Assembly: GCA_013329495.1 (NCBI GenBank) | Contig: DUKC01000061.1 | Span: 349-7,655, forward strand | Direction: 5' to 3' | From: Thermoplasmata archaeon | GTDB taxonomy: Archaea > Thermoplasmatota > E2 > UBA9212 | Length of the DNA stretch: 7,307 bases | Part shown: positions 1-5,772 of the stretch, one piece after another | Layout: each line of letters begins with the position of its first letter | How positions within the stretch are numbered: the first letter of the stretch is position 1 | The notes under the pieces: generated by a model | Told to the model about the DNA's origin: nothing | Database searches by the model: none | Seen by the model: only the letters and a program-made list of their open reading frames with translations | Translations under genes and position numbers: made by a program

Positions 1-87
1 CTAGAAAATTAGATTGTGCCTATTGAAGATTAATTTTTTGCAGAGGATGTTTAGTTTTCTATCAAACTTAGGCAAATCAGCCAAAAA

Positions 88-139
88 GCTTTCGAGACTA
101 AACCTGAGGCGAATTTTAAAAAATCGCACCTCGAGAAGT
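88..139. repeat. Nested imperfect inverted repeat
   Basis: Two pairs of arms are nested here. The outer pair is CTTTCGAG near 89-96 and CTCGAGAAG near 131-139, complementary apart from one extra base. The inner pair is GAGGCGA near 106-112 and TCGCACCTC near 124-132, complementary apart from a two-base bulge. The centre is an A/T-rich tract. The outer and inner right arms share bases, so the two stems are partly alternative. It lies beyond the 3' end of the receiver gene, in a stretch (1-264) where I see no convincing gene. It could be part of a terminator or the regulatory region of a gene to the left. Nothing in the sequence decides between these. Confidence 0.4.
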
Positions 140-190
140 CAACACAAGTTACCCTCTTTTTGACCCTTTAACCCAAAATTTATCAAACGC

Positions 191-212
191 GAGGGAGAAA
201 AGGGAAGAAAAG
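191..212 (-). terminator. Possible T-rich archaeal terminator after the kinase/receiver pair
   Basis: Read on the minus strand, this stretch is a pyrimidine tract with two runs of four T, about 50-70 bases past the receiver stop codon. Archaeal RNA polymerase commonly stops at T-rich tracts in the non-template strand without needing a hairpin. The assignment rests only on composition and position. Confidence 0.35.
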
Positions 213-264
213 CATCTGGAATTAGTCCTTTTTGTACTGTTAAACGGAAAGAATCCAACAATCA

Positions 265-651
265 CTAAGAGGACGGTGCTTCTAGTATCTTCTTCAATCT
301 CTTTATCAAATCCTCTCTTTCAAATGGTTTTGTTATGTAACCTCTGATACCCTTCACGCGAAGCTCTTCTTCGCTTGGGATTCTTTCTTTTACCGTTATC
401 ATTACCACAGGTGTGTCTTTGGTGCTTTCGTTGCTTCTTATGCAATCTACCGTTTCCCATCCATTCATCTCAGGCACCATCAGGTCTAGTAGTATCAAAT
501 CCGGTTTTTCCCCCTCTAGTTTTTCCATGCATTCTTTACCTGAATACCCGCAAACAATCTCATACCCCTCATTCTCCCGGATTATCCTCAGTACATCCAC
601 CATGTACCTCTTGTCGTCCACCACCAATATCTTTTTGGTCATTTTTTTCAT
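265..651 (-). CDS. Stand-alone response regulator receiver (REC) protein
   Basis: A 128-residue protein consisting of one receiver domain and no output domain. The acidic pair that binds Mg2+ is D12-D13, the phospho-accepting aspartate is D56 (in the run LLDLMVPEMNG), the switch threonine is T86 (MITVKE) and the conserved lysine is K108 (TKPF). All the catalytic residues are present. It would take a phosphoryl group from a histidine kinase and signal by protein contact, as single-domain receivers do in many archaea. Its start codon overlaps the stop of the kinase gene by four bases (ATGA), which implies translational coupling and makes that kinase the obvious partner. A second in-frame ATG three codons in (MTKKILVVDD) is an equally good start by family length. 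No clear ribosome binding site separates the two. Confidence 0.93.
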   Translation of the reverse strand: MKKMTKKILVVDDKRYMVDVLRIIRENEGYEIVCGYSGKECMEKLEGEKPDLILLDLMVPEMNGWETVDCIRSNESTKDTPVVMITVKERIPSEEELRVKGIRGYITKPFEREDLIKRLKKILEAPSS

Positions 652-1493
652 TTTTTCGGCAGGGTAAAGTAAACAGACATGCCCCTCCCATCCTTACTCT
701 CTGCCCATATCCTCCCCCCATGTGCCTCTACGATACCCCTACACACGGCCAAGCCTATCCCTGTGCCGACTTCCTTGTCCCTTCTGGGTTTTTCCCCTGT
801 GTAGAATCTATCGAAAATTTTATCAAGCTCGTGAGAGGGCATGCCAGGCCCATCATCACTCACTCCCAGAAGTAAATGGTCAATGTGCTCTTTACCCTCA
901 ATTCGTATCTTGCTGCCAGGTGGAGTATGCTTTACAGCATTCTGAATAAGATTGTAGCACACCATCTCAATTCGCTCCCTATTGCCTTTAATTATTGGCA
1001 ATTTGGGCAACTCTACAGAGATTCTCTGGTTTTTTTCACTAGTGAGAGGTTTAAGCTCACCCACCTCCTTCTTTACTATATCGACTAGAGAAACATTCCC
1101 GATTTTCATCGATAATTTTCCGGCTTCTATTGCAGAAAAGTCTAAAATTCTGGACACCATCCTAAGGAGGGCGTCTACTTTCTTAATCACGACCGCCAGC
1201 TTGCTCTTCTGTTCCTCATTAGTCTCTCCCAACAATCCATCGTGCAGAATCTCGCAGTAACCTCTTATAATGGTCAGAGGAGTGCGTAACTCATGTGATG
1301 CGGTTGACACGAAGTCAGATTTTATCTCATCAAGCACTTTTAACCTTTCGTAAGCTTTCTGAAGCTCAGTCTCACGCTTTCGGAGCTCGGTTATGTCGGT
1401 CGCTGAGAATGTGATGTTTATCAATTTGCCTTCTTTTTTTCTGACCGGTGCAAAGGACAAGATCGCAGGAAACCTTGTTCCATCTCCCCTCAC
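648..1493 (-). CDS. PAS-HisKA-HATPase sensor histidine kinase, N-terminally truncated
   Basis: The 281 residues from the GTG at 1493 hold the C-terminal half of a PAS domain (about 1-36, ending ATDITEL), a short coiled linker, a HisKA dimerisation domain and a HATPase_c domain. Phospho-accepting H67 lies in SHELRTP, with the HExxT arrangement found in kinases that also dephosphorylate. The N box is NLIQNAVKH (N185), the G1 box is DDGPGM (about 213-218) and the G2 box is GTGIGL (about 243-248). The catalytic core therefore looks intact. The PAS frame stays open upstream to a TAA at 1566-1568, but the first half of the PAS fold is absent and no ATG precedes the H box. No ribosome binding site is visible at the GTG. 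No membrane segment or other sensor remains. It is probably the 3' part of a once longer gene, coupled to the receiver gene downstream, and it may or may not still be made. Confidence 0.85.
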   Translation of the reverse strand: MRGDGTRFPAILSFAPVRKKEGKLINITFSATDITELRKRETELQKAYERLKVLDEIKSDFVSTASHELRTPLTIIRGYCEILHDGLLGETNEEQKSKLAVVIKKVDALLRMVSRILDFSAIEAGKLSMKIGNVSLVDIVKKEVGELKPLTSEKNQRISVELPKLPIIKGNRERIEMVCYNLIQNAVKHTPPGSKIRIEGKEHIDHLLLGVSDDGPGMPSHELDKIFDRFYTGEKPRRDKEVGTGIGLAVCRGIVEAHGGRIWAESKDGRGMSVYFTLPKK

Positions 1494-1534
1494 GCAAGTG
1501 GCCTCGCAAGATGCGTATCCTTTCTTGCCTTTTT

Positions 1535-1702
1535 TTAGGGTTTCTCTGATCTTCTCCAGTTCTCTTTATGAGTATAAATAATTCCATAATTCAGGTAGAC
1601 CTGAGAAACTCCGATCCTATCCCCAAGTCTCCGAAAGATCTCAATCGCTCTGTCTGAGTGTTTTTTTGCTGTCTCTAATTTGCGTGTTTTCGCATAACAT
1701 TC
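1535..1702 (-). pseudogene. Out-of-frame TPR-repeat remnant upstream of the kinase
   Basis: In a frame different from the kinase, the minus strand encodes about 55 residues with no start codon, between a TGA (1703-1705) and a TAA (1535-1537). Its core, including AIEIFRRLGDRIGVSQVY followed by LNYGIIY, matches the tetratricopeptide pattern seen in large archaeal and bacterial TPR regulators (a helix ending in IFRRLGD, then LNYGIIY as the start of the next repeat). It overlaps the open PAS frame for about 30 bases, next to a seven-base A run (T7 on the plus strand, 1530-1536). A single frameshift would not rebuild a normal protein, because the N-terminal half of the PAS domain would still be missing, so a deletion or fusion is needed. 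The fragment ends exactly at the palindrome preceding the plus-strand ATPase gene. Confidence 0.6.
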
Positions 1703-1728
1703 TCAACAGAATATTATTCTTTGAGAAT
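1699..1728. repeat. 30-base near-perfect palindrome upstream of the ATPase gene
   Basis: The left arm ATTCTCAACAGAAT (1699-1712) and right arm ATTCTTTGAGAAT (1716-1728) are exact reverse complements except for one extra C at 1707, with ATT between them. It lies about 25 bases upstream of the TATA box at 1751, the position of an archaeal activator site or a distal operator. It also marks the edge of the TPR remnant, so it could instead be the end of a mobile segment. Symmetry is seen directly; the role is inferred. Confidence 0.7.
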
Positions 1729-1750
1729 ACAAATAATGCATACCCAAAAG

Positions 1751-1759
1751 AATATATAC
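1751..1759 (+). promoter_or_regulatory. TATA box for the ATPase gene (leaderless start)
   Basis: AATATATAC, preceded by the purine-rich CAAAAG that could serve as a BRE. Its centre is about 26 bases upstream of the ATG at 1781, which is the usual TATA-to-start distance in archaea, so the mRNA would begin at or next to that ATG. No Shine-Dalgarno sequence precedes 1781, as expected for a leaderless message. This is the main reason for choosing 1781 over the upstream TTG (1721) or ATG (1736). Confidence 0.65.
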
Positions 1760-1780
1760 TCCCCAGCATACTCTAAAAGT

Positions 1781-2935
1781 ATGAAATATTTCATATATGG
1801 TAGACCAGTGACCGGCAAGTATTTTGTAGGTCGAGAAGGAGAAATAGAAAAGATTCACGGCATATTGAGCGAGATACCAGTAGGTGGCGGAAATAACCTA
1901 GCACTTATCGGGTTGAGACGGACCGGAAAGACATCCTTGCTAAAAAATTTGAGATTTGATTTTAATGGAATAGTCCCTGTATTCATGGATTGTTATGGGA
2001 TTCCATCCCAAGGGGTTCTTGCCACTCAGTTAGTGAATGCAGCGATTGGGTCATACGTTGAAAAGACGGGGGATGGAGCATATCGTCGCAAGATCGAGAG
2101 AGCAATTAAGCAGAAAACAGCCGATATTCTAAGCAGGATATCAGAGGCTGAACTATCAGTAACACGATACATGAGCATAAGGATTGGTCTGAAAGAAAGA
2201 ATAGACCAACAACAATTGCTCGATAATGCATTAAATTACATAGAAACTCTTGCTAAAGAGAAAGATGTCTATTTCGTTTTAATGCTCGACGAGTTCGCAG
2301 ATGTTGCGATCAGATGGGGGGTTGAATGGGTAAAGCGATTGAGAGGCGTTATCCAGCATCAGGAAAGGGTATTCTACATCTTTTCATCCTCTGCTGTTAC
2401 CTACATGACAGAACTTGTTTATTCAAGAGACTCTGCTTTTTATAGACAACTTACGCCAATAAAGTTGGGGCCATTCACAGCCGATGTCGTGAAGGACTAC
2501 GTGAGACAAAGACTTCTAATTGGAGAAGAATCGCTTGATGAATACGTGAGATTGACCGGCGGTTTTCCAGACTATATGCAGAGGCTTGGACATATAATAA
2601 TGCATACTTGCGGTGGGAGGAACGTGACCCTCCGAGACATCAAAGATTGTTATGAGGAGATGATATTAGATCTCGATTCCGAGTTTAGACAGTTATTTGG
2701 AAGACTCAATGAAAAATCTGCTAGATATGGTGAGATCATCCTATCGTTAGCAAGAAATAGCAGGCCATCTGGGATTGCAAAGGATATTGGCATGAGCCAG
2801 AGTTCCATGCCAAAGTATTTGGGATATTTGATGAGCGTGGGAATTGTGGAGAAAAGGGAGGGTTATCACCTAACAGATCCGCTATTTAAATCCTGGATAG
2901 AGAGAAACTTTTCTGCCTCTGTTCAGCGTCACTAA
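1781..2935 (+). CDS. Archaeal P-loop ATPase (PF01637/COG1672 type) with C-terminal winged helix
   Basis: A 384-residue protein from the chosen ATG. After an N-terminal GRE motif (about 18-20) comes Walker A GLRRTGKTS (44-52), then Walker B VLMLDE (166-171), a sensor-like FYIFSSS (198-204) and the TGGFPDYMQ segment (259-267) typical of this family. Residues about 315-370 look like a winged helix (IAKDIGMSQSSMPKYLGYL, then a GIVEKREGYHLTDPLFKSW wing). This is the architecture of the archaeal STAND/AAA+ ATPases that are abundant in archaea and mostly of unknown function. It has no signal peptide or membrane segment. It is the only plus-strand gene in the window and has no operon partner. A 404-residue version from TTG 1721 is open but would start inside the palindrome and upstream of the TATA box. 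The substrate or process cannot be told; regulation of, or association with, mobile DNA is possible. Confidence 0.9.
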   Translation: MKYFIYGRPVTGKYFVGREGEIEKIHGILSEIPVGGGNNLALIGLRRTGKTSLLKNLRFDFNGIVPVFMDCYGIPSQGVLATQLVNAAIGSYVEKTGDGAYRRKIERAIKQKTADILSRISEAELSVTRYMSIRIGLKERIDQQQLLDNALNYIETLAKEKDVYFVLMLDEFADVAIRWGVEWVKRLRGVIQHQERVFYIFSSSAVTYMTELVYSRDSAFYRQLTPIKLGPFTADVVKDYVRQRLLIGEESLDEYVRLTGGFPDYMQRLGHIIMHTCGGRNVTLRDIKDCYEEMILDLDSEFRQLFGRLNEKSARYGEIILSLARNSRPSGIAKDIGMSQSSMPKYLGYLMSVGIVEKREGYHLTDPLFKSWIERNFSASVQRH

Positions 2936-2974
2936 AACTTAAAGTAAGATGAAATAGAATCCAGTTGGGTTTGA

Positions 2975-3039
2975 GAGCCAGGCTTGGGAGCTGGAAGAGG
3001 ATATTTCCAATAAAAGATGAGCGGTAATTCCCAAGGCTC
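2975..3039. repeat. Branched inverted repeat between convergent genes
   Basis: GAGCC (2975-2979) plus TTGGGA (2984-2989) pair with TCCCAAGGCTC (3029-3039), leaving a four-base AGGC bulge. Inside this stem TGGAA (2992-2996) pairs with TTCCA (3005-3009) around an eight-base loop. The element lies about 40 bases after the ATPase stop and about 30 bases past the stop of the minus-strand ORF, so it could act as a terminator for either. No T run follows it. It might also be the end of a small repeat element, since its partner copies would lie outside the window. Confidence 0.5.
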
Positions 3040-3067
3040 GCTTTTCTATCTCGCCTTGCACTTCTGT

Positions 3068-3271
3068 TCATTTGTGAGGATCATGTAGATCGCAAAAAAG
3101 AAGGGTATGGGGAAAGCGAATCAGCGTTGCCCCCTTCCCTTTTATCAGCCATATATCACTTTCACAAGCACCGCAAGATTCCGTAAAACCAGATATGATA
3201 ATATATCTCCCATTTGCGGTGTACTCAAACTCATTTCCGCACCCTCCAAAGATTGAGAGCGGCTTAGCCAT
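3068..3271 (-). CDS. Small unknown protein, possibly a gene stub
   Basis: A 67-residue ORF whose ATG lies 10 bases after the HAD phosphatase stop, so it could be read from the same transcript. An in-frame TAA just upstream fixes the ATG as the only ordinary start. No ribosome binding site is visible. Residues about 15-52 look beta-rich, and the pattern ANGRYIII followed by SDIWLIKGKG resembles one blade of a TolB/WD40-like propeller (a short strand, a dIWl strand and a turn). Cysteines at 11, 33, 36 and 60 include one CGAC pair. A single blade could not fold as a propeller, so if the resemblance is real this is a stub of a longer gene. It could also be a genuine small protein or a chance ORF. 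I do not recognise it. Confidence 0.45.
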   Translation of the reverse strand: MAKPLSIFGGCGNEFEYTANGRYIIISGFTESCGACESDIWLIKGKGATLIRFPHTLLFCDLHDPHK

Positions 3272-3281
3272 TTGCCAAAAA

Positions 3282-3872
3282 TCAAATTAACTCTAACAAG
3301 TCAGACAATTTTTCAATTCTTTTGTCCGCGTCCACACCCAGACCAATAACCCTGGAGCCTGCACCTCTTCCAGCTCTAACATCACTCCGAGTGTCTCCAA
3401 CCACCATCGCCTCTTTGGGTTTCACTCCGAGGAAATTGCAGGCTTTTATAACTATTTCCGGATTTGGCTTTCCTCTCTCCACCTCATCCCTTGTGACCAC
3501 CGCATCGAAGTATTTCTCCAACCCAAACTGTTTCAGTATCTTAGAAACGCCAGATTTTGGTGTGTTTGTTACGAGTCCCACTTTGAACCTCCGGGCACGC
3601 TCCAAAACCTCTTTCGTCCCCTCAAAAAGCCTTATTTTGTCGATGTGGCTGAAGTATCTCTCAAGACAATACTTCTCTGCGTCATCGTCCATTTGAAGTC
3701 TCCTCAGATTTTCTTCGATTTCCTGTCCCCAATAATTTTCCTTAAACTCTCTCTTGTCAATCATTCTCAGGCCAACGTGCTTTAACGTCTCCTTGAATGC
3801 AAGGTACCAAGCATCTATCGAGTTTATCAGAACTCCGTCCAAATCAAACAGGATTGCTTTCGCTTTGGTCAT
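3282..3872 (-). CDS. HAD-superfamily phosphatase, phosphoglycolate phosphatase-like
   Basis: A 196-residue protein with all four HAD motifs: motif I DLDGVL (nucleophile D10, acid D12), motif II VTNT (T102), motif III lysine K135 in GKPNP, and motif IV GDTRSD (D160 and D164). The helical cap inserted between motif I and motif II (about residues 16-80) makes it a C1-cap enzyme, as in phosphoglycolate phosphatase, beta-phosphoglucomutase and pyrophosphatase PpaX. It would hydrolyse a small phosphorylated metabolite in the cytoplasm with Mg2+; the substrate cannot be read from sequence. The start is preceded by the weak purine motif GAGAGAAG. It lies 46 bases after the second MinD-like gene, so it may be part of that operon or have its own weak promoter. 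Relation of its substrate to the iron-sulfur ATPases is not evident. Confidence 0.92.
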   Translation of the reverse strand: MTKAKAILFDLDGVLINSIDAWYLAFKETLKHVGLRMIDKREFKENYWGQEIEENLRRLQMDDDAEKYCLERYFSHIDKIRLFEGTKEVLERARRFKVGLVTNTPKSGVSKILKQFGLEKYFDAVVTRDEVERGKPNPEIVIKACNFLGVKPKEAMVVGDTRSDVRAGRGAGSRVIGLGVDADKRIEKLSDLLELI

Positions 3873-3897
3873 CTTCTCTCATTTGAAAAGGTTATTC

Positions 3898-3909
3898 CTT
3901 TAATAGATT
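3898..3909 (-). promoter_or_regulatory. Weak TATA-like element before the phosphatase gene
   Basis: On the minus strand this reads AAATCTATTAAAG, centred about 30 bases before the phosphatase ATG. Position fits an archaeal promoter with a leader of a few bases, but the match is poor and the gene may simply be co-transcribed with the ATPases upstream. Confidence 0.28.
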
Positions 3910-3918
3910 TTTCATTTT

Positions 3919-4776
3919 TCAAAGAAAGATCTTTTCTATTCTTCTCCAAACTCTTTCTATCTCGCTTGCAGCGTTTCCTTGGGAGAACTCAACAAACGGC
4001 CTGGCTGCGATCATCGCTCTGGTCACGTCTTGATCAAAAAGAATCTTTCCAACAACCTCTATTCCACTTTCTCTGCAGTAATCTTCTATTTTTCCAGTGT
4101 TCTCCTCGTTCAGGTCGTGCTTGTTTATGCACACCAGAGACCTGATTCTAAAATGCTTTGCCACGCCATAGATCCTTTTCAAATCATGAATTCCCGATAG
4201 GGTTGGTTCTGTGACAATCAGAGCGAGATCGACGCCCGTTAAAGAAGCAATCACAGGACAGCCAATTCCCGGAGGGCCATCAATTATTATGAGGCTTTTT
4301 TTGTGTTTTTCTGCAAGCTGTTTCGCATTCTCTCTGACTACCGAGACCAGCTTGCCCGATGCTTCTTCTGCAATGTTTAGCCTTGCATGAGCCATTGGCC
4401 CATATCTCGTTTCTGAAATAAATGCACAACCCGAAATATTTTCCCTCAGTGATATTGCGTGGGTCGGGCATACCTGTACGCAAACACCGCACCCTTCGCA
4501 TTTTATCGGATCAATCCTCAAATCTTTTATCGCCCCATACCTGCATTCGGCTTCGCATCTACCACAATCGGTGCACAAGTCATCGTTTTTTACCGCACGC
4601 TTTGAGCCTCTAAACTCCTCACTTTTTATTATCCTTGGTTTCAAGATGAGATGCATGTCGGGTGCATCAACATCACAATCCGCCAAAACCTTCTGCTTTG
4701 CCAGGGACGCAAATGAAACTGCGATGGTCGTCTTGCCTGTCCCTCCCTTCCCGCTTATTATTGTGAGTTGTTTCAT
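3919..4776 (-). CDS. MinD-like P-loop ATPase with inserted 2[4Fe-4S] ferredoxin domain (second of pair)
   Basis: A 285-residue member of the MinD/Mrp family with an inserted ferredoxin domain (COG1149 type). The deviant Walker A SGKGGTGKTT (8-17) carries the signature lysine K10 as well as K15, and the switch II motif is DGPPG (166-170). Between them, C68/C71/C74/C78 and C93/C96/C99/C103 form two CxxCxxCxxxC motifs, each able to hold a [4Fe-4S] cluster. Such proteins dimerise on ATP and are thought to help carry or insert iron-sulfur clusters, or to couple ATP hydrolysis to electron transfer; the exact role is unsettled. I chose the ATG at 4776 rather than an earlier in-frame start (4827): the glycine-rich loop then begins at the usual place, an AGGGAG site lies 8 bases upstream, and the ATG overlaps the stop of the first copy as ATGA. 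The two paralogues probably form a heterodimer (inference). Confidence 0.94.
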   Translation of the reverse strand: MKQLTIISGKGGTGKTTIAVSFASLAKQKVLADCDVDAPDMHLILKPRIIKSEEFRGSKRAVKNDDLCTDCGRCEAECRYGAIKDLRIDPIKCEGCGVCVQVCPTHAISLRENISGCAFISETRYGPMAHARLNIAEEASGKLVSVVRENAKQLAEKHKKSLIIIDGPPGIGCPVIASLTGVDLALIVTEPTLSGIHDLKRIYGVAKHFRIRSLVCINKHDLNEENTGKIEDYCRESGIEVVGKILFDQDVTRAMIAARPFVEFSQGNAASEIERVWRRIEKIFL

Positions 4777-5639
4777 TCTACGATCTCCCTTACTCTGGCC
4801 AACAGGTTTAGAAATTCTTTTTTCCATCCAAGCATTTCTTCAATGAATGGCACTCCTTTTGAGTACAGCTCAGCAATCTGTCTGTCATACGGAATCTTCA
4901 TCAGCACAGGCGCCTTTTCCTTTCTGCAATACTCTTCTACATCTCTGTCTCCGTCTTTCTCTCCAGTCGATCTGTTTATCACGATGCCAAAGGGAATCCC
5001 AAGTTTCTTAAGCAGTCCAACCGCCAGCTTAAGGTCATAGAGACCAAACGGAGTGGGCTCAGTGACGAGCAGGCAGCAGTCTGATCCATAGATTGATTCT
5101 ATCACGGGACATGAGGTTCCTGGAGGCACGTCCAGGATGGCTGTCTTCCCCCTGTCAATCTCTTCCTTCACCTTCCTTATCAAGGGGGACGCCATCGCTT
5201 CCCCTATGTTCAGTCTTCCGAGGGCAAAAGCCAGGTTTTTGTCAGCGTAGTTTTTTGCAAATCCTTTCTCTATCTGTCCTATCTCTCTGTTTCTTTCGGT
5301 TATCGCATTTTTCGGACAGACGATCCCGCAACCCCCACATCCATGGCACAGTTCCTCAAACACCATCACCCCACTCTCTAGCACAGCCAACGCGTTGAAC
5401 TCGCAGAACTGGGAACACTTTCCGCAATGATCGCACTTCTCTTCATCTATAACGGGCACGGGGATTGTGACAGGATAGCTCTCTTTTATCTCCGGTCTCA
5501 AAAAGAGGTGTGCATTGGGCTCCTCGACATCACAGTCAAGAAGCTGAATGTCCTCACTTTCAGAGAGAGTCAGAGCCAAATTGACAGCCACGGTGGTCTT
5601 TCCTGTTCCTCCCTTCCCAGATGCAATTGATATGATCAT
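4773..5639 (-). CDS. MinD-like P-loop ATPase with inserted 2[4Fe-4S] ferredoxin domain (first of pair)
   Basis: A 288-residue paralogue of the next gene with the same layout. The Walker A motif is SGKGGTGKTT (7-16; K9 and K14), switch II is DVPPG (170-174), and the ferredoxin insert has C69/C72/C75/C79 and C98/C101/C104/C108. The cysteine spacing is the same as in the partner, so each protein can hold two [4Fe-4S] clusters. Tandem pairs of this kind recur in methanogens, Archaeoglobus and anaerobic bacteria, and are consistent with an oxygen-sensitive anaerobic lifestyle. No membrane segment or signal peptide is present. It is first in the operon, and the 186-base gap before it holds a TATA-like box and a perfect palindrome only 4 bases from its ATG, so expression is probably controlled here. 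The products are usually annotated as (4Fe-4S)-binding or cobyrinic acid a,c-diamide synthase-like; that second name is misleading. Confidence 0.94.
   Translation of the reverse strand: MIISIASGKGGTGKTTVAVNLALTLSESEDIQLLDCDVEEPNAHLFLRPEIKESYPVTIPVPVIDEEKCDHCGKCSQFCEFNALAVLESGVMVFEELCHGCGGCGIVCPKNAITERNREIGQIEKGFAKNYADKNLAFALGRLNIGEAMASPLIRKVKEEIDRGKTAILDVPPGTSCPVIESIYGSDCCLLVTEPTPFGLYDLKLAVGLLKKLGIPFGIVINRSTGEKDGDRDVEEYCRKEKAPVLMKIPYDRQIAELYSKGVPFIEEMLGWKKEFLNLLARVREIVE
4785..4790 (-). promoter_or_regulatory. Ribosome binding site fixing the start of the second MinD-like ATPase
   Basis: AGGGAG on the minus strand ends 8 bases before the ATG at 4776, inside the 3' end of the first copy. It is the clearest Shine-Dalgarno sequence in the window and supports 4776 as the start for this internal operon gene, whereas genes at transcript starts appear to lack one. 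Confidence 0.65.
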
Positions 5640-5643
5640 CTTT

Positions 5644-5663
5644 CAATCTTTCCTCAAAGATTG
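5644..5663. promoter_or_regulatory. Perfect palindrome, candidate operator of the MinD/ferredoxin operon
   Basis: On the minus strand CAATCTTT, loop GAGG, AAAGATTG: two perfect 8-base arms around a 4-base centre, ending 4 bases before the ATG of the first ATPase. It lies between the TATA-like box (5667-5675) and the start codon and would cover the predicted transcription start, a common place for an archaeal repressor to block RNA polymerase. If transcription starts further upstream it would instead be an RNA hairpin with GAGG in its loop, which could hide or present a ribosome binding site. A further half-site (CAATCTT) occurs at 5761-5767. Confidence 0.6.
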
Positions 5664-5666
5664 TGC

Positions 5667-5675
5667 ATTAATAAC
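5667..5675 (-). promoter_or_regulatory. TATA-like box of the MinD/ferredoxin operon
   Basis: Reads GTTATTAAT on the minus strand, centred about 32 bases before the ATG at 5639. Transcription would begin near 5645, giving a leader of only a few bases. The match to the archaeal TATA consensus is moderate. The 7-base direct repeat TGCATTA (5664-5670 and 5681-5687, plus strand) flanks it. Confidence 0.45.
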
Positions 5676-5772
5676 GTTTTTGCATTAGCATATCCTTGAA
5701 TTTAATTCCCGCCCTTTTCATCCAAGAAAATTCTCCATAAGAAAAGCCGCATACTCTGGTCAATCTTGTGGT

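Noticed and set aside
375..875. 166-residue plus-strand ORF opposite the receiver and kinase genes
   Set aside because: It lies wholly antisense to two genes with intact catalytic motifs, spans their junction, and its Pro/Ser/Cys-rich, low-complexity protein resembles nothing known.
1530..1568. Programmed frameshift at the A7 run joining TPR and PAS frames
   Set aside because: The joined protein would still lack the N-terminal half of the PAS domain and the TPR fragment has no start codon, so decay or rearrangement explains it better.
1372..1587. 71-residue minus-strand ORF over the start of the kinase
   Set aside because: It is in a third frame relative to both the PAS and the TPR fragment and its Arg/Lys-rich product has no family pattern.
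1721..1780. Longer N-terminus for the ATPase from TTG 1721 or ATG 1736
   Set aside because: These starts lie upstream of the TATA box, one is inside the palindrome, and the extra residues do not belong to the family fold, which begins just before the GRE motif.
2886..3071. 61-residue minus-strand ORF overlapping the 3' end of the ATPase gene
   Set aside because: It overlaps the ATPase coding end by 50 bases, shows no domain pattern and would translate through the branched inverted repeat.
4777..4827. Upstream start giving the second MinD-like ATPase 17 more residues
   Set aside because: The P-loop normally lies a few residues from the N-terminus, and the ATG at 4776 has both a good ribosome binding site and an ATGA overlap.
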